Assembly (NCBI RefSeq): GCF_965227785.1
Contig: NZ_OZ245785.1
Coordinates: 620,001-684,000 of the forward strand
Length of the DNA: 64,000 nt
Reading direction: 5' to 3'
Origin: Gracilimonas sp965227785
GTDB taxonomy: Bacteria > Bacteroidota > Rhodothermia > Balneolales > Balneolaceae
Shown one piece after another: positions 8,713 through 17,608 of the stretch. How positions within the stretch are numbered: position 1 is the first letter of the stretch; every line of letters begins with the position of its first letter. Both the position numbers and the translations under genes were made by a program. The notes below the pieces were generated by a model that did not search any database, was not told the origin of the DNA, and saw only the letters and a list, made by a program, of their open reading frames with translations.

Positions 8713-9708
8713 GTGGACGAACTTAACAAAGCGGAGTCGGTAACTAATATTACGAAGGGTACCCGAGTCTCAGCTAATATTGAAACTGAAACAGATATCC
8801 GTATCGCCGGTACCGTGGATGGCGATATTAAAGCTCAGAAAAAACTGATCTTGTCTGACACGGGACGGATAACCGGTTCCGTTATTGCACAGGAAGCTAT
8901 TCTTGAAGGGCGGTTTACCGGAGAACTCCGGATAAAAGATCAAATCACCGTTACGTCCTCAGCCGTAATTGATGGTTTTATATTCTCAAAGAAGATAACT
9001 GTGAACGAGAATGCTGAAGTTATCGGTATCGTAAGTGTGGGTCCCGATGTGGATGTTCTGAACGCCAAGCTTACCAAAGAACCAAAGCGACCTGAAATCA
9101 AACAATCAGTCAAAAAAGCTAAAGAAGCTATTTCTGATCCTGCGGCTTCACAAAGTGAGAACACCCCTACTCAAGTTACCTCCCCTTTTGGTCAGGAAGA
9201 AACCAAAGCACCTCAATCCCGTTTTATTGGAAATGTATTGATAGGAATTCCTTCTGCTGATTTTGAAGAGAACCAGGCGGAAGAAATTAAGTCAACCTGT
9301 GAAAACTTTATGAAGGAACTCGGGTTTGAGCTCGAAATTTTTGACGAACCGGTTCTGGATTCCTTCTACCAAAAGCTGACTTATGTCCGAAAAAGTTCTG
9401 ACACTGAGGACAACATCAGGGATTTGTATAAGAAAGGAAAAGAATGTATCGAAACATCTTTACTCAATAAAGGAAATTCAGATGCCAACTCAGCCCTTCA
9501 AAACGCAGCGGATGAACTGGTTCAATTTTTAAAGCAGTTTGATGAATTTGCAATCACTCTGGGTGATATCGTCCTCGTTCAGCAGGTGGAAGATGACGTG
9601 CAAAGCATTGCCGTTGAGATGGTACCCGAACAGCTGCACTCTGCTTTAAAGAAAGATGCAGAGTTAGTCAGCAGTCCAGCCCGGGTATATTCGTATGTAG
9701 GAAATTAA
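8713..9708 (+). CDS. Bactofilin with a long C-terminal extension of unknown function
   Basis: Residues 15-118 form a bactofilin beta-helix very like the upstream paralogue (ETDIRIAGTVDGDIKAQKK; AVIDGFIFSKKITVNENAEV). A Lys/Ser/Pro/Gln-rich linker covers about 120-175. A further domain of about 155 residues (FIGNVLIGIPSADFEENQ to the C-terminus) is mostly helical, acidic and has no recognised family. The start is GTG at 8713, and no better in-frame ATG fits. The 3' end overlaps the convergent asnS gene by 4 bases. The extension may bind a client protein to the bactofilin filament; that is inference. Confidence 0.85.
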   Translation: MDELNKAESVTNITKGTRVSANIETETDIRIAGTVDGDIKAQKKLILSDTGRITGSVIAQEAILEGRFTGELRIKDQITVTSSAVIDGFIFSKKITVNENAEVIGIVSVGPDVDVLNAKLTKEPKRPEIKQSVKKAKEAISDPAASQSENTPTQVTSPFGQEETKAPQSRFIGNVLIGIPSADFEENQAEEIKSTCENFMKELGFELEIFDEPVLDSFYQKLTYVRKSSDTEDNIRDLYKKGKECIETSLLNKGNSDANSALQNAADELVQFLKQFDEFAITLGDIVLVQQVEDDVQSIAVEMVPEQLHSALKKDAELVSSPARVYSYVGN

Positions 9709-11198
9709 GGCGTCAGGCGACCCATCATTCTTGGGAATGGAATGGTCTCTCGTACGTGAGATAAGCCACACAGCCACGCTACGGTCCGCTCTAAACCAAG
9801 ACCATATCCTGAGTGTGGAACCGAGCCAAAGCGGCGTAGGTCGAGGTACCATTCGAATACCTCTTTGTCCAGCCCTTCTTCTTTGATACGCTCTTCCATA
9901 ACTTCGAGATCATCTTCACGCTGACTTCCTCCAATGATTTCCCCATACCCTTCGGGAGCTAGTACATCCATACCAAGGGCGAGTTTATTGGTTTCATCAC
10001 GCTTCATGTAGAAGGCTTTGATTTCAGCAGGCCAGTGTGTTACAATCAGTGGCACATCGTATTGCATCATGAGTACGGTTTCGTCGCTTCCGCCGAGATC
10101 ATTGCCCCATTCAAAGTTACGGGCCGACTCTTTCCAGCCTGGAATATTTCGAAGGTCTTCTTCAATCTGATCGATGCGAGCAGATATTTCCTTAATACGC
10201 TGATCAATTTGGGCCTTTCGCCATTTCTTGGCAGATCCGTGTTCTTTTTTGATCTCTTCCCATTCCTTCTCAAGCTCAATCTGTTCTTGTCTGCGAGATT
10301 CTGCCATCTCATCCAGCATGTCAGCAGTTTCATCGCTCTTCAAGATTTTCACGGCCTCGTCATAGGTCATTCTTTCAAAGGGTTCTGATGCCGTTTTTTC
10401 AAGTGATTTGGTATCTCGTTCCAGGATCTCCAGCTCATCCTTTCTATTCTCCAACACGGTAGATACAATCGCCTTGATCATATCCTCAGCCAGATCCATA
10501 TTCATATCCAGATCGTAATAGGCCATTTCCGGTTCAATCATCCAGAATTCAGTCAGGTGACGTCGGGTTTTGGACTTCTCTGCGCGGAAAGTGGGCCCGA
10601 ACGTATAAATCAACCCATGCGCCATGGCCATCGCCTCTCCGTAAAGCTGTCCGGTTTGAGCGAGATAGGCTTTCTCTTCAAAATAATCCGTTTCGAAAAG
10701 GGTGGTACTTCCCTCGGCCGCATTACCCGTAAAAATCGGGGAATCCATTTGAACAAAATCCCGCTCCTGGAAAAAAGTATGGATGGCATAAATAATCTCA
10801 TTCCGAACACGCATGGCTGCCCACTGCTTTTGGCTGCGTAACCAAAGGTGTCGGTTGTTCATCAGAAACTCAACGCCGTGTTCTTTTGGGGTGATGGGAT
10901 AATTCTCAGCCACCTGATGTACCTTCACATTTGATACATGAATTTCGTGGCCACCGATACTTCGCTCATCGGCCTTAACCGTACCCACCACTTCCAGCGA
11001 ACTTTCCTGTTTAAGAGAGGTTGCGGCTTCCCAAACGTATTCTGAAACATCATCCTTGGCTACCACACATTGGGTGATTCCGGTTCCATCTCTCATTTCA
11101 ATAAAGACAAGGCTTCCGCTGCTTCGGAAATTATATACCCAGCCTTTTAAGGTTACTTCTTTATCAACGTGGTCAGCAAGTTTGTTGATGTAGGTCAT
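9705..11198 (-). CDS. asnS: Asparaginyl-tRNA synthetase with a charged insertion
   Basis: Class II synthetase charging tRNA-Asn. The N-terminal OB fold contains VTLKGWVYNFRSSGSLVF. Class II motif 2 is seen at GPTFRAEKSKTRRHLTEFWM and motif 3 at GYGLGLERTVAWL, and the C-terminus ETIPFPRMMGRLTP is AsnRS- rather than AspRS-like. Length is 497 residues against the usual 430-465. The excess lies at about residues 285-360, a Lys/Glu-rich, probably coiled-coil insertion between AVKILKS and FEWGNDLG. It is last in the minus-strand block, 54 bases after the M16 peptidase gene. Confidence 0.95.
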   Translation of the reverse strand: MTYINKLADHVDKEVTLKGWVYNFRSSGSLVFIEMRDGTGITQCVVAKDDVSEYVWEAATSLKQESSLEVVGTVKADERSIGGHEIHVSNVKVHQVAENYPITPKEHGVEFLMNNRHLWLRSQKQWAAMRVRNEIIYAIHTFFQERDFVQMDSPIFTGNAAEGSTTLFETDYFEEKAYLAQTGQLYGEAMAMAHGLIYTFGPTFRAEKSKTRRHLTEFWMIEPEMAYYDLDMNMDLAEDMIKAIVSTVLENRKDELEILERDTKSLEKTASEPFERMTYDEAVKILKSDETADMLDEMAESRRQEQIELEKEWEEIKKEHGSAKKWRKAQIDQRIKEISARIDQIEEDLRNIPGWKESARNFEWGNDLGGSDETVLMMQYDVPLIVTHWPAEIKAFYMKRDETNKLALGMDVLAPEGYGEIIGGSQREDDLEVMEERIKEEGLDKEVFEWYLDLRRFGSVPHSGYGLGLERTVAWLCGLSHVRETIPFPRMMGRLTP

Positions 11199-11252
11199 TG
11201 GAAATTTTGAATTATTAAATGCTTAAGGTTGAATGTGACTTTGAGGTAATTC

Positions 11253-12500
11253 TTACTCTGGTAACAGGATCGCTTCCATGAAATCTTCTTCGGTGAAGAA
11301 GTCTTTCACGAAACGTTGAATTTCTTTTGCGGTTACCGAATCGATGTTTTCAACGAGTTCGTCCAAAGTAACAAATCGGCCGAAATATAGTTCGCTCTTT
11401 GCCAAACGGGTCATACGATTACTGGTGCTTTCCTGAGATAGCAGCAGCTTCCCTTTTAACTGTGATTTGGCTTCGGCCAGTTCTTTTTCAGGAACCTGTT
11501 CGTCCTGCATTTGTTTGAGCTCTTTTCGGATCAGTTCTCGAACATGATCCACATATTCTTTGTCGGTTCCTACATAAATTCCCCATAAACCGGTGTCAGT
11601 ATACGACTGGTTAAAGGTTTGAATGGAGTAGCAGTACCCATACTTCTCACGAACATTCTGATGCAGCCTTGAGCTCATACCTCCTCCCAGAATGGTATTA
11701 GCCAAGAGCAGCAGGTATTTGTCCTCATGATCAAAGTTCAGCCCTCTCCTGCCATAAATATAATGGGTTTGTTCGATGGCTTTGGTAAGTGTGATATTTT
11801 CCGGGTTGAACTCAGACAGCAGCTGCTCCGATTCATCGTGATCTTTGGCTTCAAGGCTTTCGAAGTATCCAGAAACCAGCTGAACCACTTTCTCGTGATC
11901 TACATTTCCGGCAACGGAAACCAGTAAGTTGCCCGGATAATATCGGTCCTTCATATAGTCGTACAGATCCTGCCGGGAAAAGTCGGATACCGTTTCCTCA
12001 TATCCCAGAACCGGCCGGCCTAACTCATGTCCGTCAAAGATTTTGGAATTGAATTCTTCAAAAAGATAATCATCCGGAGAATCGCGGTACATCTTCATCT
12101 CTTCGATTACTACTTTCTTCTCCTTCTCTATTTCCTCTTCAGGAAAGGCCGGGTTAAGTACCATATCAGAAAGCACATCCAATGCGCGATCCAGCTGAGT
12201 GTTCAGGCATCGTGAGTAATAACATGTGTACTCTGAGGACGTGAAGGCATTCAGGTATCCGCCTACCGATTCCATACTCAACGCTATATCAAATGAGGAG
12301 CGCTTATCGGTTCCTTTAAATAACATGTGCTCGAGGAAGTGAGTGATTCCTGCTTGTTTAGCTGTTTCGTGTCTCCCTCCGGTTTTCACCCAAATCCCAA
12401 CCGATACACTTTTAACAGATTCAATTTTTTCGGTAACAATTCGAAGTCCGTTAGGCAGCGTACTCTTGCTTACAAAATCAATTTCTTTCACGTTTTCCAT
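11253..12500 (-). CDS. M16 family zinc peptidase (processing-peptidase-like)
   Basis: Zinc metallopeptidase of the pitrilysin/mitochondrial processing peptidase type. The inverted zinc motif HFLEH is at residues 54-58, with the downstream third ligand region EKKVVIEEMKMYRDSPDD. The second half has the inactive-domain features GRRGLNFDHEDKYLLLLAN and GGGMSSRLHQNVREKYGYCY, the R/Y pair of M16B. The start is the ATG at 12500; the TTG 13 codons upstream lies inside a repeat arm. There is no signal peptide. M16B genes often follow pnp in bacteria, as here. The physiological substrate is unknown. Confidence 0.92.
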   Translation of the reverse strand: MENVKEIDFVSKSTLPNGLRIVTEKIESVKSVSVGIWVKTGGRHETAKQAGITHFLEHMLFKGTDKRSSFDIALSMESVGGYLNAFTSSEYTCYYSRCLNTQLDRALDVLSDMVLNPAFPEEEIEKEKKVVIEEMKMYRDSPDDYLFEEFNSKIFDGHELGRPVLGYEETVSDFSRQDLYDYMKDRYYPGNLLVSVAGNVDHEKVVQLVSGYFESLEAKDHDESEQLLSEFNPENITLTKAIEQTHYIYGRRGLNFDHEDKYLLLLANTILGGGMSSRLHQNVREKYGYCYSIQTFNQSYTDTGLWGIYVGTDKEYVDHVRELIRKELKQMQDEQVPEKELAEAKSQLKGKLLLSQESTSNRMTRLAKSELYFGRFVTLDELVENIDSVTAKEIQRFVKDFFTEEDFMEAILLPE

Positions 12501-12525
12501 TCCTTTTAATCTATCTCTTCTAAAC

Positions 12526-12594
12526 AATAACTTTTCCAAAGTTACAACGATAACATTAAGCGTTTTCAGTCCTGTTAACTTTGGAAAAGTTATT
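12526..12594. repeat. REP-like palindromic element, copy 1
   Basis: Two 19-base arms, 12526-12544 (AATAACTTTTCCAAAGTTA) and 12576-12594 (its exact reverse complement), separated by 31 bases. The inner 17 bases of each arm are themselves palindromic (TAACTTT-GGA-AAAGTTA). A second element with the same 17/31/17 geometry lies at 23729-23793. It sits between pnp and the M16 gene, touching the start region of the latter. Confidence 0.6.
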
Positions 12595-12618
12595 CATCTA
12601 ATTGGCGATTTAAGTCTC

Positions 12619-12653
12619 AAAAAAATGGCGCTCTTTCGCGAAGAAAGAGCGCC
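12619..12653 (-). terminator. Rho-independent terminator after pnp
   Basis: An 11-bp perfect stem, GGCGCTCTTTC (12627-12637) with GAAAGAGCGCC (12643-12653), is followed on the minus strand by a U-rich run (12619-12625). It lies 29 bases beyond the pnp stop codon. Confidence 0.85.
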
Positions 12654-12681
12654 TAATATAAACAGCTTTGTTGGCAAAGAC

Positions 12682-14796
12682 TTACTCTTCTTCTTCGTTA
12701 TCCAACAATACTTTTCTGGACAGGCGAAGCTTATTGCCCGGCTCAATTTTGAGCAGTTTAACTTCAATCTCATCACCAACACTCATGTAATTACTTACGT
12801 CTTTAACATGCTTGTGGTCAATTTCAGAGATGTGAAGCAGGCCGTCGCGTCCGGGAGCGATTTCAACAAAAGCACCGAAGTCTTTAATCGTCTTAACGGT
12901 ACCCTTGTAAGTTGCGCCTTCCTCAAGCTGACCTGTGATTGCCTTAATGCGATCCTGAGCATCTTTGGCTTTATCAAGACTGTCAGCAGAGATCGTAATT
13001 TTACCTTTACCGGTTTCGTCATCTTCTTCAATCCAGATTTCTGTATCTGTTTCTTTCTGAAGAGTCTGAATTACTTTACCACCAGGCCCAATCACAGCTC
13101 CAATCATATCACCATCAATGGTCATATTGATAAACTGAGGGGCATATTCGGACAGGCTTTCTCTTGGAGCGGAAATGGTTTCAGCCATTTTGCCAAGAAT
13201 GTGCATTCTTCCGGTATGAGCCTGCTTAAGAGCTTCTTCCATAACTTCAAAAGAAATGCCCTTAACTTTCATATCCATTTGGCATGCGGTGATACCGTCA
13301 GCGGTACCGGCTGTTTTGAAGTCCATGTCGCCCATGAAATCTTCTTCGCCACGGATGTCAGAAAGAACAACAGAGTTGTTTTCTCCTACAATCATACCCA
13401 TTGCAATACCTGCAACCGGCTTTTTCAGAGGAACACCGGCATCCATCAGCGCCATAGAACCACCGCAAACGGAGGCCATGGAAGATGAACCATTCGATTC
13501 CGTAATATCAGAAATCACACGAATTACATAACCAAAGTCATCAAATGATGGCATCATCATTTTCAGGGCACGCTCGGCAAGGTGTCCGTGACCAATCTCA
13601 CGTCGACCGGGACCTCTTAAGAATCCGGCTTCTCCTACAGAATATGGAGGGAAGTTGTAATGCAGATAGAATTTCTTCTCTTCTTCATCGAACAGCGTGT
13701 CAACAGCCTGAGCATCTTTTTTAGTACCTAAAGTTACAGATACAAGCGCCTGTGTTTCGCCGCGAGTGAAAATGGAGGAACCGTGTGTACGTGCAAGGTA
13801 TCCGGCTTGTGTCCAGATATCACGAATATCTTCAGGAGCACGACCGTCAATTCGGCGTTTTTTCTCCAGAATCATGTTGCGAAGTTCTTCCTTCTCAACT
13901 GTACTCAGAATATCTTTAACGATATCCATTTGCTCTTCAAACTCTTCCTCGACCTCAGCAATTACGCTGTCTTTAGCTTCCTGAAGCTTGGCAGAGTATT
14001 CTTCTTTTCCAAGTCCGATGCTAACTACATCTTTAATCTTATCGGTAGCTAATTCACGAACTTTGTTTTCAATTTCTTCGGGATTTGATTCCGGAGTGAA
14101 TGCTCTTTTTTCACGTCCGTATTCTTCGCGAAGTTCTTCCTGAAACTCACAAAGGGTAATAATAGAAGCATGAGCGGCTTTAATAGCGCCTAACATCTCA
14201 TCTTCAGAGATTTCATCCATCTCTCCTTCCATCATCAGTACAGAGTCGGCTGTACCGCCAACAATCATGTCGATATCACTTTCCTTTAATTCAGAAAGAG
14301 TAGGGTTGATGACAAATTCACCATCAACACGACCAACACGAACTTCAGCCATCGGGCCGTCGAACGGTACATCAGACATGTGCAATGCAGCTGAAGCACC
14401 AAATCCACCTAATACATCACCGTCATTTTCTCCGTCAGATGAGAGAACACTTGAGATGATTTGGGTTTCACATAAATATCCTTTTGGAAATAGAGGACGC
14501 AAACTGCGGTCGATCAAACGACTGGCTAACACTTCTTTTTCAGAAGGACGTCCTTCGCGTTTCATAAAACCGCCGGGGAAACGTCCACCGGCTGAAAAAC
14601 TTTCTCTGTGGTCAACAACTAATGGGAAAAAATTCTGTCCCGGTTTTGGTTCTTTAGCACTTACGGCGGTACAAAGTACCTGGGTATCTCCCATTCGAAC
14701 CACTACAGCGCCATCGGCTTGCTTGGCAATCCGGCCTGTTTCTACTGAAAGCACCTTACCCGGTGCAAATTCTACACTTCTTATTTCTTCTTTCAT
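12682..14796 (-). CDS. pnp: Polyribonucleotide nucleotidyltransferase (PNPase)
   Basis: Phosphorolytic 3'-5' exoribonuclease of the RNA degradosome. There are two RNase PH-like domains: the first includes VVRMGDTQVLCTAVSAKEP and DHRESFSAGGRFPGGFMKREG, the second RTHGSSIFTRGETQALVSV and PYSVGEAGFLRGPGRREIGHG. A KH domain follows (GAVIGPGGKVIQ, GxxG intact), then an S1 domain (YKGTVKTIKDFGAFVEI). Length is 704 residues, normal. The order rpsO-pnp is conserved in most bacteria. A terminator separates the two genes, so pnp may depend on readthrough or its own promoter. Confidence 0.98.
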   Translation of the reverse strand: MKEEIRSVEFAPGKVLSVETGRIAKQADGAVVVRMGDTQVLCTAVSAKEPKPGQNFFPLVVDHRESFSAGGRFPGGFMKREGRPSEKEVLASRLIDRSLRPLFPKGYLCETQIISSVLSSDGENDGDVLGGFGASAALHMSDVPFDGPMAEVRVGRVDGEFVINPTLSELKESDIDMIVGGTADSVLMMEGEMDEISEDEMLGAIKAAHASIITLCEFQEELREEYGREKRAFTPESNPEEIENKVRELATDKIKDVVSIGLGKEEYSAKLQEAKDSVIAEVEEEFEEQMDIVKDILSTVEKEELRNMILEKKRRIDGRAPEDIRDIWTQAGYLARTHGSSIFTRGETQALVSVTLGTKKDAQAVDTLFDEEEKKFYLHYNFPPYSVGEAGFLRGPGRREIGHGHLAERALKMMMPSFDDFGYVIRVISDITESNGSSSMASVCGGSMALMDAGVPLKKPVAGIAMGMIVGENNSVVLSDIRGEEDFMGDMDFKTAGTADGITACQMDMKVKGISFEVMEEALKQAHTGRMHILGKMAETISAPRESLSEYAPQFINMTIDGDMIGAVIGPGGKVIQTLQKETDTEIWIEEDDETGKGKITISADSLDKAKDAQDRIKAITGQLEEGATYKGTVKTIKDFGAFVEIAPGRDGLLHISEIDHKHVKDVSNYMSVGDEIEVKLLKIEPGNKLRLSRKVLLDNEEEE

Positions 14797-14869
14797 TTGT
14801 CTTCTTTGTCTTTATTGATTTGCGAAATCCCGCCAACAACAGATAGGAAAATAGCGGCAGGATAAATTG

Positions 14870-14896
14870 AAAAAGGCTCCACAACGGAGCCTTTTA
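14870..14896 (-). terminator. Terminator between rpsO and pnp (bidirectional shape)
   Basis: GGCTCC (14875-14880), loop ACAAC, GGAGCC (14886-14891), flanked by A4 on one side and T4 on the other. It lies 13 bases after the rpsO stop. The short stem may be leaky or act as an RNase processing site, as is known between rpsO and pnp in other bacteria. Confidence 0.7.
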
Positions 14897-14909
14897 TACG
14901 AATATAAAC

Positions 14910-15179
14910 TTACTTACGAATACCGAGTTCTTTGATCAGTTCTCTGTACTTCTCGATATCGTTTTTCATGAGGTAGTTCAACAACCTTCTTCTTTTACCA
15001 ACCATTTTCAACAATCCTCGTCGTGATGCGTGATCCAATTGATTGTCTTTCAGGTGGTCAGTCAGGTCATTAATTCTTTTGGTAAGAAGGGCGATTTGTC
15101 CTTCAGTGGAACCCGTATCGGTTTCACTTTTTCCAAACTTCTTAAAGATTTCTTTCTTTTCTTCTGCGGTTATGCTCAT
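14910..15179 (-). CDS. rpsO: 30S ribosomal protein S15
   Basis: Primary 16S-binding ribosomal protein, 89 residues, the exact family length. The hallmark stretch is GSTEGQIALLTKRINDLTDHL, followed by DHASRRGLLKMVGKRRRLLNYL. It is the first gene of the rpsO-pnp unit and has its own promoter-like sequence upstream. Confidence 0.98.
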   Translation of the reverse strand: MSITAEEKKEIFKKFGKSETDTGSTEGQIALLTKRINDLTDHLKDNQLDHASRRGLLKMVGKRRRLLNYLMKNDIEKYRELIKELGIRK

Positions 15180-15223
15180 TGCAATGGTTTAATTAGTACT
15201 TATATAAATCGATTTACAGTTTT

Positions 15224-15254
15224 GAAAGATAGGGGTTTTTGTGGAAATGGACAA
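15224..15254 (-). promoter_or_regulatory. rpsO: Bacteroidota-type promoter for rpsO
   Basis: On the minus strand TTG (15254-15252), a 20-base spacer, then TATCTTTC (15231-15224), 7 of 8 to TAnnTTTG. Spacing is identical to the rimP promoter. The expected leader to the rpsO ATG is about 40 bases. Confidence 0.6.
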
Positions 15255-15334
15255 TATCTGATCTATGATTTGTTTTCCCCTGCTATCCTTCAAAAGGCCT
15301 TGGTTTCAGGGATAGTTTATTCACCTTCCAACCA

Positions 15335-15856
15335 TTAGAATAACTGGTACTGTGGAGGTGTTATCCCATTCAACCGTAAATAAATAGTTGTCTGGCCTTT
15401 GTGATGTGTATTATGCTCCAGCGCTTTGTGAATCCACCCTCTTCTGGTTACTTCAAATTGCCCTCTTTGGACAATCTCCGTTAACTTCGAAGCATCCATT
15501 CCTTTTATACTGTTGATAGCAAAGTCATAGCTCTCAGTTACAATACGCAGCACTTCCTCTTTGGTGTGATAGGCTTCGGTTGCTTCGAGATTTTCTCCCT
15601 GAAAGATCGGAGTAGCTCCGCTCCCGTTCGATGATAACCCAATGAGTCCCTGAGCAAGGTGCAAATACTGCGCGGCAAAAGCACGGACGTCTTCATTGGG
15701 CCTGAAGTCGTATTTATCAGCAGGCATAGCTTCTATGTAGGATAGAGACATGGCTTTACTTCTTTCCATATCAGCTGCAAGTTCATCGATAATATATTGC
15801 TGGGAAAAGGCTGTTGTGGAGAGGCTTAGAAAAAGGAAAGTGATTAGTAATCGCAT
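15335..15856 (-). CDS. Exported DinB-family protein
   Basis: A four-helix DinB/YfiT-like fold with a Sec signal peptide (cut after TAFSQ, about residue 19), 173 residues. Family features are the first-helix segment DMERSKAMSLSYIEAMPADKYDF and the C-terminal HNTHHKGQTTIYLRLNGITPP, which provides metal-ligand His residues. An N-terminal His ligand is seen in QYLHLAQG. DinB-like proteins are thiol-dependent metalloenzymes or of unknown role; exported versions are common in Bacteroidota. It is inserted between ribF (85 bases upstream) and the rpsO promoter, so it is probably a tail gene of the rimP-ribF operon without a functional link. Confidence 0.87.
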   Translation of the reverse strand: MRLLITFLFLSLSTTAFSQQYIIDELAADMERSKAMSLSYIEAMPADKYDFRPNEDVRAFAAQYLHLAQGLIGLSSNGSGATPIFQGENLEATEAYHTKEEVLRIVTESYDFAINSIKGMDASKLTEIVQRGQFEVTRRGWIHKALEHNTHHKGQTTIYLRLNGITPPQYQLF

Positions 15857-15941
15857 GGGTTCGGGATTTGTTTAGATTGATTTCCCCGAACAACACAAAA
15901 AACAGGGCAAACAGGATCTACGGAGAACCTCCAGAATAGAT

Positions 15942-16874
15942 TCAGTTAGGTAGAATCTGTAATGCTGAAGCTTTATCCATTCCCAACTGAGCCTTGAGTG
16001 CTTCCACCCCATCAAACTTCTTCTCATCCCGAATACGATCGATAAATCGGACCTGAATGGTGTCCCCGTAAATTTCTTGGTCAAATTCGAAGATATTAAC
16101 TTCCAGTGTTCGTTCATCTTCCCCAAAAGTAGGCCGCACTCCTATGTTCATCATCCCGCCATACCAATCATTATTCACCCGGACTTTGACTGCATATACC
16201 CCATTTTTTGGGATCACTTTATTCTCATGTTCCGGCTTCAGGTTGGCCGTGGGATAGCCAATGGTCCGCCCGCGTTCATCCCCATGCATAACAATTCCGT
16301 TCAGCAAGTAATGACGATTCAGGTATTCAGCGGCTTGTTTAACGTCGCCTTCCTCAGCCAGTGTATTCCGGATAACCGTACTACTGATGGTTACTTCTCC
16401 CATCTCCTGCTTCGAAACTACATACGAACCAAACCCCAGTTCCTCTCCTAACTTCTCAATGGTCTCAATGGTGCCTTTTCGGTCTCTCCCAAAATGATGA
16501 TCGTAGCCAATCACAAATTCAGACACACCCACCTTTTCAAAAATAATATCACGGACAAACTCTTCAGAAGACAAAAGAGAAAAATCACGGTCAAACGGAA
16601 TGACCAGTAATACATCCACCCCGAGATCTTCCAATATCTCCGCTCTTTCTTTGAGTGTTGTAAGCAGTTTAATTCCTTCTTTTCCGGGATTAATGATCTC
16701 TCTTGGATGAGGGTCGAAGGTTACCACTACACTTCTGGCATTGCGTTCACGGGCCTTGGCAACTACCGCTTCCATCAGTGCCCGGTGTCCCTGATGAACC
16801 CCATCAAAAGTACCGACGGTAACTACCGTGTTGGGATCACGGGTAATATTTTTCAGTTCAATTAACTCTGCCAT
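15942..16874 (-). CDS. ribF: Bifunctional riboflavin kinase / FAD synthetase
   Basis: Converts riboflavin to FMN and then FAD. The N-terminal adenylyltransferase domain shows GTFDGVHQGHRALM (nucleotidyltransferase GxxDGxHxGH) and VTFDPHPRE. The C-terminal flavokinase domain begins about residue 185, with GIVMHGDERGRTIGYPTANL and GVYAVKV. Length is 310 residues, standard. The start overlaps the end of truB by 13 bases, indicating translational coupling. The gene is part of the rimP-nusA-infB-rbfA-truB-ribF operon. Confidence 0.97.
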   Translation of the reverse strand: MAELIELKNITRDPNTVVTVGTFDGVHQGHRALMEAVVAKARERNARSVVVTFDPHPREIINPGKEGIKLLTTLKERAEILEDLGVDVLLVIPFDRDFSLLSSEEFVRDIIFEKVGVSEFVIGYDHHFGRDRKGTIETIEKLGEELGFGSYVVSKQEMGEVTISSTVIRNTLAEEGDVKQAAEYLNRHYLLNGIVMHGDERGRTIGYPTANLKPEHENKVIPKNGVYAVKVRVNNDWYGGMMNIGVRPTFGEDERTLEVNIFEFDQEIYGDTIQVRFIDRIRDEKKFDGVEALKAQLGMDKASALQILPN

Positions 16875-17605
16875 AGTTCCTTTAATTGATCTCCCATTTC
16901 ATGTGGTGTAAGTGCATCTTCCACTAAATAATCTCCGATAGCTGTTCGTTCCAAACCACTGAGATATCCTTTTGAGTCAAGAGCTTCTCCCAGATCTCGT
17001 GCTAAAGATCTAATGTAGGTTCCCTTGCTGCACTTTATTCTAAGAGTGAGCTTAGGCGGTTCAAAAGTCAGAATTTCATGTTCATGAAATGTAACCTGCC
17101 GGGGTAGCCGAACTACCTCTTCTCCTTTTCGGGCCAATTCATAGAGTTTTTTCCCGCCATATTTGAGAGCCGAATACATCGGGGGAATTTGCTCTACCGT
17201 TCCGGTGAATTCATCTTTAAGAACAGCTGTGATTTTTTCTTTTGTGATGTGATCCCAGCCTGCTTCTTCGTTCACCTCGCCTTCCGCATCATAGGTTGTT
17301 GTGGCTTTACCGAAAGTGATTTCCCCAGTATACACTTTAGGCAAATCCTGAATCATAGAAATGGATTTGGTTGCCTTTCCGCAACATAAAATCAGCATTC
17401 CGGTTGCCAGTGGGTCCAGCGTACCTGCGTGACCTACTTTCTTCACACGGATACGTTTTCGCAGAAATTTGACTACATCAAAGCTGGACCATTCGAGCGG
17501 CTTATCGATAAGAAAAATGGCTCCGTCATGCAAATTGGTATCCTTGTCCGGTAACTTCTTTTTACCGAAAACCGGAATTTCATCCAAAGGAAGAGCTCGG
17601 GCCAT
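16862..17605 (-). CDS. truB: tRNA pseudouridine(55) synthase
   Basis: Makes pseudouridine 55 in the T-loop of tRNAs. The catalytic Asp lies in KKVGHAGTLDPLATGMLILC, and KVYTGEITFGKATTTYDAEG and KCSKGTYIRSLARDLGEAL are both hallmarks. Length is 247 residues, the short form lacking a full PUA domain. It begins 3 bases after rbfA and overlaps ribF. Confidence 0.97.
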   Translation of the reverse strand: MARALPLDEIPVFGKKKLPDKDTNLHDGAIFLIDKPLEWSSFDVVKFLRKRIRVKKVGHAGTLDPLATGMLILCCGKATKSISMIQDLPKVYTGEITFGKATTTYDAEGEVNEEAGWDHITKEKITAVLKDEFTGTVEQIPPMYSALKYGGKKLYELARKGEEVVRLPRQVTFHEHEILTFEPPKLTLRIKCSKGTYIRSLARDLGEALDSKGYLSGLERTAIGDYLVEDALTPHEMGDQLKELWQS

Positions 17606-17608
17606 TAT

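Noticed and set aside
12343..13488. A 381-codon plus-strand open frame
   Set aside because: It lies antisense to pnp and the M16 gene, which are fully conserved; its translation has no family features.
15859..15891. Terminator between ribF and the DinB-like gene
   Set aside because: A 7-bp stem (GTTCGGG/CCCGAAC) exists but is followed by no U-tract on the transcript and ends close to the DinB start codon, so its role is unclear.
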